From Amycolatopsis albispora (GTDB lineage: Bacteria > Actinomycetota > Actinomycetes > Mycobacteriales > Pseudonocardiaceae): a DNA stretch of 64,000 nt. The notes beneath the pieces are model-generated. The model was given only the letters and a program-made list of their open reading frames with translations. It did no database searches and was not told the origin of the DNA. This document shows positions 10,101-17,997 of the stretch, piece by piece (within the stretch, counting starts at the first letter, position 1; every line of letters starts with the position of its first letter). The stretch spans positions 1,798,001-1,862,000 of the forward strand of contig NZ_CP015163.1 in the NCBI RefSeq assembly GCF_003312875.1, read 5' to 3'. The position numbers and the translations under genes were made by a program.

Positions 10101-11160
10101 CCGGCGCACCGGCGACTACACCCCGCCGCGTGATCCGGTCGAGCTGGAGGTCGCGCACGTGTGGGAGGAGGTGCTCGGGGTGCGCCCGGTCGGGCTGCGT
10201 GAGCGGTTCTTCGACCTCGGCGGCCATTCGCTGCTGGTGCTGCGGCTGATGGCCGAGATCGAGCGCCGCTTCGGCCAGGAGCTGCCGATGGCGGCGATCT
10301 TCCAGGGCGCCACGGTCGAGCGGTTCGCGCAGATGCTGCGTGAGGGCTACCGGCCGCGCGAGCGCGAGCACCTGGTGGAGATCAAGGCCGGAGGTGAGGG
10401 CACACCGTTGTTCTTCGCGCACCCGGCGGGCAGTGAGGTCGTCTGCTACATGCCGTTCGCGAAACTGCTGGCGGGGCGCCCGCTGTACGCGATCGCCGCG
10501 CCCGCGACGCCGGACGCGGGCTTCGCCGGCTTCGAGGAACGCGCCGCGGCCTACGCGAAGCTGATGCGCGAGGTCCAGCCGCGCGGGCCGTACGTGCTGG
10601 CGGGCTGGTGCTACGGCGGGATCAACGCCTTCGCCATCGCGCGGTCGCTGGAAGCCCAGGGAGAGCAGGTTTCCTTGCTGCTGCTGGACGCCTACGGCCC
10701 CGAGGAGATGGTGGACGGCGAGGATCCCGGCCGGGCGGCGATCGTCGAAGGGCTGGCGCTGAACCTGCAGTGGGACCGCACCGATGACCTGAAGTCGCTG
10801 GCCGAGCTCGGCGCGATGAGCGACGACGAGCAGCTCGACTACCTGCTCATGCTGGCGCGCCGCGGTGACTACCTGCCGCAGGACGCCGGGCGCGAGCAGA
10901 TGAACACCTTCCTCGGGCTGTGGACGGCGAACCTCCGGCTGTCCTGGCGGTACCGGCCGACCCCGATGCGCGGACCGATCACCCTGATCCAGGCCCGCGA
11001 AGAGGATCCGGAGCTGTTCACCAGCTGGCGCCCGCTGGCCGGTGGCGGGTTCGACGTCCGGCTGGTCGGCGGCAACCACTACACGATGATGCGTGAGCCG
11101 CGCATCGCCGAGGTCGCCGCGGCCATCGACGCCTGCCTGGCCGGAGCCGCGGATGCGTGA
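7183..11160 (+). CDS. NRPS module C-A-PCP-TE, Gly-like A domain, thioesterase with catalytic Cys
   Basis: A 1,325-residue terminating module. A helical N-terminal segment (LAKLTPEQRARLDAKL) resembles a docking helix. The C domain has a variant motif, DHLVWDR, with the catalytic His172 kept but the first His replaced by Asp and the final Gly by Arg. The A domain (about 505-985) has pocket residues DIFQIGVIWK, nearest the glycine code DILQLGLIWK with three changes, so Gly or another small residue is likely. PCP Ser1016 lies in LGGHSL. The thioesterase (about 1075-1320) has HPAG, Asp1169 and His1299, but its nucleophile motif reads GWCYGG with Cys1143 (codon at 10609) in place of Ser. ATG 7183 overlaps the monooxygenase stop (ATGA). 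It should accept the polyketide-extended chain, add the last residue, and release or cyclise it. Confidence 0.95.
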   Translation: MTELAARLAKLTPEQRARLDAKLRAKAGRSALLNRVPKRQRANRVPLTVDQERIWLIHQFDPADPVYNVHFGTHLTGELSVEALERAVNAFAARHEALRTTFETDGLRPVQVIHDELPIKIRHAVARDLAEAHRLAGEEASVPIDIVRGPPMRVTLFRLGDAEHVMVVVVDHLVWDRGVTGMFEGDLVRLYNAFATGMEPDYPPLEIQYADYAEWQPYWLREELHRRQIPYWTDRLAGASMVLELPPDRPRPPVQTFNGARYRFEMSRELTLGLRALARREGVTVNVTLLAAWYALLHRYTGEQDIIVGTTSSTRSRPELEPIAGYFLTMLPLRTTVTPEQTFRELIAATRATMVGAFAHHDTPFGALLDELDIERDPSRNPVYQVSFIFVDFNEPAVPMHGLEVEQLTFDNHTAKDDCMLCVWDEEAVADHFFGLFEYNTDLFTEDTIARMWRHLERLLEQVAVDPEPRLRELSLAGPDEVELVLRDWNRTTVDGLTAAGVEELVRRRALSTPDAVAVVCGQESLTYAELVDRALRLAGYLRQRGARPETVVAVCLDRSPELVVALLGVLLSGAAYLPLDPAHPAERRAAMTADAGALLVVTEDTVRAAATAELPADLPPVPPDFLAYVIYTSGSTGKPKGVEVTRGGLVNLIRSLAGEISLRPDDVLVAVTSVSFDIAGFELYAPLVTGGRVVLARTPEIRDGRRLAALLDDAGATVMQATPSAWQLLLEAGWRNDRGLRVITGGEPLPPSLAAELVTSRTWNVYGPTETTIWSTAKAMDTGTERISIGGPLANTEVYVLDEALRPVPIGMPGELYLGGAGVARGYRGRPELTAGRFVPDPFSGRPGARLYRTGDQVRFAADGNLYFLGRDDGQVKLRGYRIELGEVETRLAGHPRVRQAVAVIREDRPGDRRLVAYVRFVQGEATPEELRAHLSTFLPEYMIPSAFVPVTEFALTTSGKIDRRALPAPPARRTGDYTPPRDPVELEVAHVWEEVLGVRPVGLRERFFDLGGHSLLVLRLMAEIERRFGQELPMAAIFQGATVERFAQMLREGYRPREREHLVEIKAGGEGTPLFFAHPAGSEVVCYMPFAKLLAGRPLYAIAAPATPDAGFAGFEERAAAYAKLMREVQPRGPYVLAGWCYGGINAFAIARSLEAQGEQVSLLLLDAYGPEEMVDGEDPGRAAIVEGLALNLQWDRTDDLKSLAELGAMSDDEQLDYLLMLARRGDYLPQDAGREQMNTFLGLWTANLRLSWRYRPTPMRGPITLIQAREEDPELFTSWRPLAGGGFDVRLVGGNHYTMMREPRIAEVAAAIDACLAGAADA

Positions 11161-12376
11161 GCTGCTGCGCGATCCGGTCTACCTCCGCTACTGGCTCGCC
11201 GTGGTGGTGTCGTTCCTCGGCGACGCGATGACCCGGATCACGCTGATCTACCTGACCGCGCAGCTGACCGGCAGCCCGGCCATGATCGCGGTGGTGGTGT
11301 TCGCGCAGTTGCTGCCGCAGGGCGCGCTCGGGGCGTTCGCGGGCCCGCTGATCGACCGGCTGCCGAAGCGGGCCGTGCTGGTCACCGCCGATCTCACGCG
11401 GGCGCTCGTGGTCGGGTCGATGATCTTCTTCACCGAGTCGGTCTGGGCGCTGCTGGTGCTGATCCTGCTGTCCGGGGTGGGCACCGCGTTCTTCGAGACC
11501 GCGCGGATCGCGGCGGTGCCGACGATCGTGGCCGGCAAGAGCCTGCCGACCGCGATCGCGTTGTTCCAGAGCACCTACCAGACCCTGCAGCTGGCCGGGC
11601 CCGCGCTCGGCGGGCTGCTGCTCACCTTCGCCGGGACCGGGCTGGTGCTGGCCATCGACGCGGCCACCTTCGTGGTGTCCGCCCTGCTGCTGGGCAGCCT
11701 GGGCGTGCTGCGGCACGTGCCGTCGGCGACCGGTGAGCGTGAGCCGTACTGGCGTTCGCTGGCGGCCGGGGTCCGCGGGGTGCTGGCGATCCCGTCGCTG
11801 CGGTTCGTCTTTGTCGCGCTGATCCCGGCGACCGCGGTGTTCGGCCTGTTCACCACGAACTTCAACGCCGAGCTGCTGACCGTGTTCGACCTGCCCGCCG
11901 CGGCGTACGGGTTCGCGCAGGCGTGCCTGGCGGTGGGCTCGGTGCTCGGCGCGCTGCTCGGGCCCGCGCTGATCCGGCGGTACCGGGCACCCGCGACGCT
12001 GCTGGTGGTGGCGATCGCGCTGTTCGGGGTGTCGCTGGTGCTGCTCGCGCCCACGCAGTGGCTGTGGGGACACGTCGGCATCGCCGCGGTACTGCCGTGG
12101 TGCCTGATCGCCGGGCTGTTCACCAGCCTGTACCAGGTGCCCGCGGCCAACACGCTGCTCGGCGACCTGCCGGAGGACCTGCGCGGGCGGGGCGTCGGGC
12201 TGCTCAACACCGCGACCTACGGCCTGACCCTGGCCGGGGTGGCCATCGGCGGCGTGCTGGCCGCCGGGATCGGGGTGGCCGCGTCGGTGGTGGTCGCCGG
12301 GGCGGCCCTGGTGCTGGTCACCGGGCTGCTGCTGCCCTACGCCCGAGTCACCAGGCAAACCGAGGAGCCGGTATGA
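11153..12376 (+). CDS. MFS exporter of the biosynthetic cluster
   Basis: A 407-residue major facilitator with about twelve hydrophobic segments, beginning LRYWLAVVVSFLGDAMTRI and carrying the loop motif GPLIDRLPKR between helices 2 and 3. Its overall look is that of the EntS / drug-efflux group that exports nonribosomal products. It overlaps the TE module by 8 nt and the next NRPS gene by 4 nt (ATGA), so it is embedded in the operon and most likely exports the product and provides self-resistance. ATG 11153 has GGAG seven bases upstream; upstream in-frame ATG codons lie inside the NRPS gene. Confidence 0.9.
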   Translation: MRELLRDPVYLRYWLAVVVSFLGDAMTRITLIYLTAQLTGSPAMIAVVVFAQLLPQGALGAFAGPLIDRLPKRAVLVTADLTRALVVGSMIFFTESVWALLVLILLSGVGTAFFETARIAAVPTIVAGKSLPTAIALFQSTYQTLQLAGPALGGLLLTFAGTGLVLAIDAATFVVSALLLGSLGVLRHVPSATGEREPYWRSLAAGVRGVLAIPSLRFVFVALIPATAVFGLFTTNFNAELLTVFDLPAAAYGFAQACLAVGSVLGALLGPALIRRYRAPATLLVVAIALFGVSLVLLAPTQWLWGHVGIAAVLPWCLIAGLFTSLYQVPAANTLLGDLPEDLRGRGVGLLNTATYGLTLAGVAIGGVLAAGIGVAASVVVAGAALVLVTGLLLPYARVTRQTEEPV

Positions 12377-15300
12377 CGATTCCGCTTTCGGCCGCGCAAC
12401 GGCGCCTCTGGGTGCTCGCCGAGCTGCGGCCGGACGATCCCTTCTACAGCATCCCGTTCGCCGTGGACCTCAGCGGGGAACTCGACGTGCCCGCGCTGGA
12501 ACGGGCGGTCGCCGAGGTCGTGCGGCGGCATCCGCCGTTGCGCAGCAGCATCGAGCGTGACGCCACCGGGGAACTCGTGCACCGGGTCCACCCGGCGGGT
12601 CCGGTGTCCATCCCGGTGGTGGAGCCGGGCATCGAGGACCGGTTCGCCGCCGAGCCGTTCGACCTGGCCGACGGCCCGTTGTTCCGCACCGCGCTGGTGC
12701 GGTACGGCCCGCGTTCGCACCGGCTGCTGGTGAACGTGCACCACATCGTGTTCGACGGGCCGTCGCTGCACCTGTTCATGGCCGAGCTGACCGCGTCGTA
12801 CGAGGGCAAGCCGCTGCCCGAGCTGCCGCTGAGCTACGCGGACTGCCTGCGGTCGCAGCCGTCACCGTCGGTGCGGTACTGGACCGAGCGCCTGGCCGGG
12901 GCGCCGGAGACGGTGGACCTGCCGCTCGACCGGCCCCGCCCGGCGGCCAGCGAGCACCGGCTGGCGCGGCATTCCCGGTTGCTGCCGCAGGAGATCCTCG
13001 ATCCGCTCGCGGTGCTCGCCCGCCGCAACCGCGCGACCATGTTCATGGTCACCAAGGCCGCCTGCGACGTGCTGCTGCGTCAGCACGGCGCGACCGACGT
13101 GCTCATCGGCGTGCCGCTGGCCGGGCGGGACACCGCCGAGGCGGCCGGGCTGATCGGCTACCTGACGCGGCCGGTGGTGCTGCGGACCACGCTGTCCGAC
13201 GAGCACGCCTTCACCGATGTGCTGCGCCTGGTGCGGGAGGACGTGCTGGACGCGCACACCCACGGCGAGCTGCCCTTCGACGCGGTGCTGCCCGCGCTCG
13301 GCGTGGCCAGGGATCCCAGCTACGACCCGTTCCACCAGGTCATCTTCGGCTACGTCGGCCGGTTGCCGGTGACCGGCGCCGGTGGGGTCGAATTCCGCGC
13401 CTCCTACCTGACGGTGCCGACCACCGCGGTGGAGCTGGAGGTGACCGTGCACGAGACCGACGGCGGCCTGCGCGCGGACTTCGACTACCGGGCCGACCTG
13501 TTCGAGCCGGTGACCATCGAGCGGATGGCGGCCCGGCTGGAGACGATCCTGCGCCGGGCCGGGGCCGATCCGCTGACGCGCGTGGCGGAGCTGATCCTGC
13601 CGGACGGGGCCGAGTACGAGCAGGCGGTGGTGACCTGGAACGACACCCGCGCGGACTACCCGTCGGGGCGCGGCATCCACGAACTGGTCGAGGACCAGGC
13701 CGAGCGCACGCCGGACGCGGTCGCGGTGGAGGACGGCGGCCGGAAGTGGACCTACCGCGAACTCGAGGAGCGCGCGAACCAGGTGGCGCACCAGCTCCAC
13801 GCGCTCGGCATCGCACCGGAGACGCCGGTCGGGGTGAGCCTGCCTCGCACGGCGGAGTTGCTCGCCGTGCTGCTGGGCATCTTCAAGGCGGGCGGGGTGT
13901 ACCTGCCGCTGGAACGGTCGCTGCCGGTGAACCGGTTGCGGGCGATGGTCGAGGACGCGGCGCCGGCCGTGATCCTCGCGGACGATCCGTCCATTGAGTC
14001 CACTGTGGACTTCGGGGTGCCGGTGGTCCACCCGGCCGGGGGCGGGCCGGCCGAGCGCGTGCGGTATCCGGTCGAGGCGGGCAACGCGGCCTACATCCTG
14101 TACACCTCCGGGTCCACCGGTGGCCCGAAGGGCGTGGTGCTGGAGCACCGCAACCTGAACAACCTGCTGACCTGGGCGCACCGCGAACTCGGCACGGCGG
14201 CGTTCGCGTCGGTGCCGTTCATCAGCTCGCTGTCCTTCGACGTGTCGATGTGGGAGATCTTCACGACGCTGACCTGCGGTGGGACCGTGCTGATCGCCGA
14301 GGACGCGTTCGACCTGCGGGCGGGCACGCCGGTGAGCCTGCTGACCGCGGTGCCGTCGATCCACGCGGAGCTGCTGAAGCTGGGCGGGGTGCCGTCGTCC
14401 GCGCGCACGATCGTGTCGAACGGCGAGGTGCTGCCACCGTCCGTGCTCGCCGACCTGGCCGGGCTCGGTACCGCCGACACCATCTACAACATGTACGCCC
14501 CGACCGAGACCACCACGTTCTCGCTGTTCAACGTGGTGCGCCCGGGTGAGCCGATTCCGCTGGGGCGGCCGATGGCCAACACGATGGCCTACGTGCTGGA
14601 CGCGCGGCTGCGGCCGGTTCCGCCGGGTGTGGTCGGGCAGCTGCACCTCGGTGGTGCCGGGATCACCCGCGGTTACCTGAACAAGCCGTCGCTGACCGCG
14701 GACCGGTTCCTGCCCGATCCGTTCACCACCGAGCCGGGGCAGCGCATGTACGCCACCGGCGACCTGGTGCGGCACGGGCCGGACGGCCGGGTGCTGTTCG
14801 TCGGCCGCGTGGACCACCAGGTGAAGCTGCGGGGTGCCCGGATCGAACTCGGTGAGGTCGAAGCGGCGCTGCGCACGCATCCGGCGGTCGGCGAGGCGTG
14901 TGCGGTGGTGCTGCGCGGGAGCACCGATTCGCTGGCCGCGGCGGTGGTGGCACGCGGCGAGGTCGATCCGGCCGCGCTGCGCGACCACCTGCGGGAGCTG
15001 TTGCCCGGGTACATGGTGCCCGACCGGATCACGCTCGCCGGCGCGTTGCCGTTGCTGCCCAGCGGCAAGCTCGACCGCAAGCGGATCACGCAGGACCTCG
15101 CGGCCGAACCCGTTGCGGTGGACGAAGATCCACCCGCCGGTGAGGTCGAGCGGCGGGTGGCCGAGGCGTGGACGGCGGTGCTCGGGCAGCCGGTGGGCGC
15201 GAACCGCAACTTCTTCGAGGCGGGCGGCAACTCGCTGGCCCTGATCACGTTGCGGGAGCGGCTGCGGGCGGACCTGGGCAAGCCGGTGCGCACGGTGGAG

Positions 15301-15441
15301 CTGTTCCGCCACCCCACGATCCGCGCGATGGCGGCGTTCCTGGCCAACGGTGACGGTGAGACCGAGCGACCGGACCTCACCGGCCGGGTACGGGCTCGCC
15401 GGGCGGCCATCGCCCGGCGGCGGACCGCGGAGCGGCGCTGA
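12373..15441 (+). CDS. NRPS module C-A-PCP, substrate not predicted
   Basis: A 1,022-residue module that starts directly with its condensation domain (PLSAAQRRLWVLAEL), with no docking extension. The C motif is HHIVFDG with His124. The A domain (about 435-905) has YTSGSTGGPKG, FDVSMWEIF, MYAPTETT, YATGDL and the A10 lysine in PSGKLDRK. Eye-aligned pocket residues are DVWTVNMTFK, which match no common code; the Asp first residue says an alpha-amino acid. PCP Ser954 is in AGGNSL. The C-terminus ends in a basic tail rich in Arg. There is no TE, and it sits after the gene that has one, so gene order and assembly order differ. It could act first, as a module that acylates or feeds the others, or in the middle. 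MbtH dependence is likely. Confidence 0.93.
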   Translation: MTIPLSAAQRRLWVLAELRPDDPFYSIPFAVDLSGELDVPALERAVAEVVRRHPPLRSSIERDATGELVHRVHPAGPVSIPVVEPGIEDRFAAEPFDLADGPLFRTALVRYGPRSHRLLVNVHHIVFDGPSLHLFMAELTASYEGKPLPELPLSYADCLRSQPSPSVRYWTERLAGAPETVDLPLDRPRPAASEHRLARHSRLLPQEILDPLAVLARRNRATMFMVTKAACDVLLRQHGATDVLIGVPLAGRDTAEAAGLIGYLTRPVVLRTTLSDEHAFTDVLRLVREDVLDAHTHGELPFDAVLPALGVARDPSYDPFHQVIFGYVGRLPVTGAGGVEFRASYLTVPTTAVELEVTVHETDGGLRADFDYRADLFEPVTIERMAARLETILRRAGADPLTRVAELILPDGAEYEQAVVTWNDTRADYPSGRGIHELVEDQAERTPDAVAVEDGGRKWTYRELEERANQVAHQLHALGIAPETPVGVSLPRTAELLAVLLGIFKAGGVYLPLERSLPVNRLRAMVEDAAPAVILADDPSIESTVDFGVPVVHPAGGGPAERVRYPVEAGNAAYILYTSGSTGGPKGVVLEHRNLNNLLTWAHRELGTAAFASVPFISSLSFDVSMWEIFTTLTCGGTVLIAEDAFDLRAGTPVSLLTAVPSIHAELLKLGGVPSSARTIVSNGEVLPPSVLADLAGLGTADTIYNMYAPTETTTFSLFNVVRPGEPIPLGRPMANTMAYVLDARLRPVPPGVVGQLHLGGAGITRGYLNKPSLTADRFLPDPFTTEPGQRMYATGDLVRHGPDGRVLFVGRVDHQVKLRGARIELGEVEAALRTHPAVGEACAVVLRGSTDSLAAAVVARGEVDPAALRDHLRELLPGYMVPDRITLAGALPLLPSGKLDRKRITQDLAAEPVAVDEDPPAGEVERRVAEAWTAVLGQPVGANRNFFEAGGNSLALITLRERLRADLGKPVRTVELFRHPTIRAMAAFLANGDGETERPDLTGRVRARRAAIARRRTAERR

Positions 15442-16187
15442 TGGACATCGGCTCCTGCCGGGCCATCGTCACCGGCGCCGCGAGCGGACTGGGCCGGGCG
15501 TGCTGCCTCGGCCTGGCCGAAGCGGGCGCCGAGGTGGTGGCCGTGGACACCGACCGGAAAGGACTGGACGCGCTGGCCGGTGACCGGATCTTCCCGCGGG
15601 AAGCCGACGTCACCCGGGAACGGGACGTGGCCGGTGCGGTGGAGGCGGCCTTCGCGCGGTTCGGCCGGGTGGACGTGCTGGTGAACTTCGCCGGGATCTA
15701 CCGCGACGGCCTGCTGGTCAAGGACATCGGGGACGGCGACTTCGTCTCCATGCCGCTCGCGCAGTGGCGGGCGGTGCTCGACACCGATCTGACCGGGACC
15801 TTCCTGCCGGTGCGCGAAACCGCGGTGCGCATGGTGCGCGCGGGCGTCCGGCCGGGTGTGCTCATCACTGTCTCGTCGGTGTCGCGCGCGGGGAACGCGG
15901 GGCAGGGCAACTACGCCGCGGCCAAGGCGGGCGTGGTGGCGTTCACCCGATCGGTCGCACTGGAACTGGCGCCGCACGGCATCCGCGCGGCGGCCATCGC
16001 ACCCGGCTTCATCGACACGCCGATCCTGTCCGCGATGGACCCGGCCCGGCTCGCCGCGCGGGTGGACGAGATCCCGGTGCGGCGGCTGGGCACCCCGGCG
16101 GAGATCTTCGCCGGGGTCCGCTTCGCCATCGAATGCGAGTACTTCACCGGCCGCTGCCTGGACATCGACGGCGGCCTGGCACTGTGA
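15441..16187 (+). CDS. Short-chain dehydrogenase/reductase (FabG-like) of the cluster
   Basis: A 248-residue classical SDR. It has the cofactor motif TGAASGLGR near the N-terminus, NFAG, and the catalytic Ser (VSSVS) with YAAAK. The family uses NAD(P)H to reduce ketones or oxidise alcohols. The PKS module has no ketoreductase, so trans reduction of the beta-keto intermediate is a reasonable guess; oxidation of a side-chain hydroxyl is the alternative. The start ATG shares one base with the NRPS stop (TGATG), so it is translationally coupled within the operon. The C-terminal DIDGGLAL is typical of SDR ends. Confidence 0.9.
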   Translation: MDIGSCRAIVTGAASGLGRACCLGLAEAGAEVVAVDTDRKGLDALAGDRIFPREADVTRERDVAGAVEAAFARFGRVDVLVNFAGIYRDGLLVKDIGDGDFVSMPLAQWRAVLDTDLTGTFLPVRETAVRMVRAGVRPGVLITVSSVSRAGNAGQGNYAAAKAGVVAFTRSVALELAPHGIRAAAIAPGFIDTPILSAMDPARLAARVDEIPVRRLGTPAEIFAGVRFAIECEYFTGRCLDIDGGLAL

Positions 16188-17731
16188 CCACGTCAAGGGG
16201 GATGACGGTTTTGCCCGAAGACACCACGCGGTCCGCGACGGGGGTGCGCGCGCTGCGCGAGCAGACCCTGCACCGGCTGCGGACCGCGATGACCGAAGTG
16301 AACGGGGACGGCGCGCAGCGCTGCGCCGAGCGGCTGCTGGCCGTGCTGCCCAAGCGAAGACTCCAGGACAACGCCGTGCTCGTCGCCTACGGCGGCGGCA
16401 AGGACAGCTCGTACTCACTGGCGTTCTGCCGGGCCGTGCAGCTGATGGTGTACGCGGAAAAGGGCGAGACCTTCCGCCTGCGCACGGTCACCAACCGGCA
16501 CGCCGGCATGCCCAGGGCGGTGATGGAGAACATCGACCGCGCCTACCGGGCGCTGCGGATTCCCGAGGACCCGGACTGCGAAGCGCTGCTGGTCGACGGT
16601 GACGAGGTCAAGCCGTTCCGGGCGGGTGAGGCGCTGGCCCCGCAGGTGGTCGCGCGCAACCGGGTGGATCTGCTGATGACCGGGCACCGCACGTTCGCCG
16701 AACCGCGGCCCACCTTCTGCAACGCCTGCAACCTGAGCATGGTGAACTCGTTCGGGGCCGCGGCCGCGTACAACGGCGGCGTGGACGTGATCATCACCGG
16801 CGACTCCCCGGCCGAGCAGCGCTCCTACTACCTGTGGGTCAACCGGCTCGCGCGCAGCTACGGGGAAAACCTCGACAAGACCGGCGAATCCGGGTTCCGC
16901 CGGTTCCTGGAGAAAACCGACGACCTGGCGCGGGCGTACTTCACCGACATCTTCGGCCCGGACGCCGAAGCCGAGATCGACCGCCGCCGGGTCACCCACG
17001 ACGTGCCGCGCGAACTGCGGTTCTTCTCCATCTACGACGACACGCGGTATTCCGCGTCGGAGCACTGGAACCTGCTCAACGACTACCTCGGCTTCGTTTT
17101 CGACGACCTGGCGTTCAGCTTCACCGAATCGGACTGCGGCACGCCCACGATCATGGCGCACCTGCGCGGGCTCAAGTGCGAGCGGCTGTACCGGCGCAGC
17201 TACCGGGACGGGCTGGGGGAGTACGTCGAGTTCGCGCTGAACCTGATGCGCCGCAAGGAGTTCCCGGAACGGCTGATCGACACCATGCGTGAGCGGTACG
17301 CCGGCGACCACAGCGGCGAGCGGATGAGGGCGAAGGCGAACGCCTTCGCGCTGGACGCCTTCGGCCTGACCGAGCAGCAGCTGATCTGCATGGTGCACTC
17401 GCCGTTCCCCGGGCGCGGTGAGCGGCTCGAAGCGTATCTGGAGGCCGAGCAGCCGGACCTTCTGCCGCGGGTGGCGGACATCCACGAACTGCTCGGCGCG
17501 CCGGACGCCGAGCCCGGCGGTGAGCTGGCCGAGCGGCTGGAGCGGTGCAGCGGGCTCGGATTGGACTGGCTGCGCACCCTCTACCGCAGCCCCGCGCCGC
17601 GCCCGGCCGGGCTGACCGGGGGCAAGGACCTGATGGGCGAGATCCTCGCCGGGGATCCGCACAAGGCCGTCATCCCGACCCGGCACACCCCGGACGGCCC
17701 GGTGGTGCACGAGCTGATCAGCGGTCGCTGA
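16184..17731 (+). CDS. PP-loop ATPase of the adenine nucleotide alpha-hydrolase superfamily, with CxxC
   Basis: A 515-residue protein with an ATP-pyrophosphatase loop, AYGGGKDSS, at residues 68-76, and a CNAC pair at 179-182 followed by NSFGAAAA. Such enzymes adenylate a carbonyl and then attack it with sulfide, ammonia or an amine. Relatives include tRNA thiolases and sugar amidotransferases, and the superfamily has been tied to thioamide formation in closthioamide and 6-thioguanine. The residues after 190 are not recognised. GTG 16184 overlaps the SDR stop (GTGA); ATG 16202 is an alternative but has its G-rich site too close. Position in the operon suggests tailoring of the peptide, for example O-to-S exchange or amidation. 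The exact reaction cannot be told from sequence. Confidence 0.8.
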   Translation: MTTSRGMTVLPEDTTRSATGVRALREQTLHRLRTAMTEVNGDGAQRCAERLLAVLPKRRLQDNAVLVAYGGGKDSSYSLAFCRAVQLMVYAEKGETFRLRTVTNRHAGMPRAVMENIDRAYRALRIPEDPDCEALLVDGDEVKPFRAGEALAPQVVARNRVDLLMTGHRTFAEPRPTFCNACNLSMVNSFGAAAAYNGGVDVIITGDSPAEQRSYYLWVNRLARSYGENLDKTGESGFRRFLEKTDDLARAYFTDIFGPDAEAEIDRRRVTHDVPRELRFFSIYDDTRYSASEHWNLLNDYLGFVFDDLAFSFTESDCGTPTIMAHLRGLKCERLYRRSYRDGLGEYVEFALNLMRRKEFPERLIDTMRERYAGDHSGERMRAKANAFALDAFGLTEQQLICMVHSPFPGRGERLEAYLEAEQPDLLPRVADIHELLGAPDAEPGGELAERLERCSGLGLDWLRTLYRSPAPRPAGLTGGKDLMGEILAGDPHKAVIPTRHTPDGPVVHELISGR

Positions 17732-17748
17732 GCGGAAAGGAGCAGCAG

Positions 17749-17949
17749 ATGAGCGAGGACGAGACCACCTACGTCGTGGTGCTCAACGACGAGGAGCAGT
17801 ACTCGATCTGGCCGGCCGACCGGGAACTGCCCGCGGGCTGGCGCACCGACGGCACCCGGGGCACGAAGTCCGAATGCCTCGACCACATCGGTGAGGTCTG
17901 GACGGACATGCGGCCGCTGAGCGTGCGGAAGCAGCTGGAAAGCCTCTGA
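17749..17949 (+). CDS. MbtH-like protein
   Basis: A 66-residue MbtH-family protein, the small partner that binds A domains and keeps them soluble and active. The family signature is complete: NDEEQYSIWP, LPAGWR, GTKSECLDHI, VWTDMRPLS. It is the last gene of the biosynthetic operon, 17 nt after the PP-loop gene. GGAAAGGAG lies just upstream of ATG 17749, which settles the start. It should serve all three A domains of the cluster. Confidence 0.97.
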   Translation: MSEDETTYVVVLNDEEQYSIWPADRELPAGWRTDGTRGTKSECLDHIGEVWTDMRPLSVRKQLESL

Positions 17950-17953
17950 CGAC

Positions 17954-17990
17954 GTGGGGGTCCATCACCACAGTCGTGATGGACCCCCAC
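17954..17990. terminator. Bidirectional hairpin terminator
   Basis: Perfect 15-bp stem: GTGGGGGTCCATCAC (17954-17968) pairs with 17976-17990 around a 7-nt loop. It lies between the stop of the MbtH gene and the stop of the convergent aminomutase gene, so it can end both transcripts and marks the right border of the biosynthetic operon. Confidence 0.88.
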
Positions 17991-17997
17991 GCGGTCG

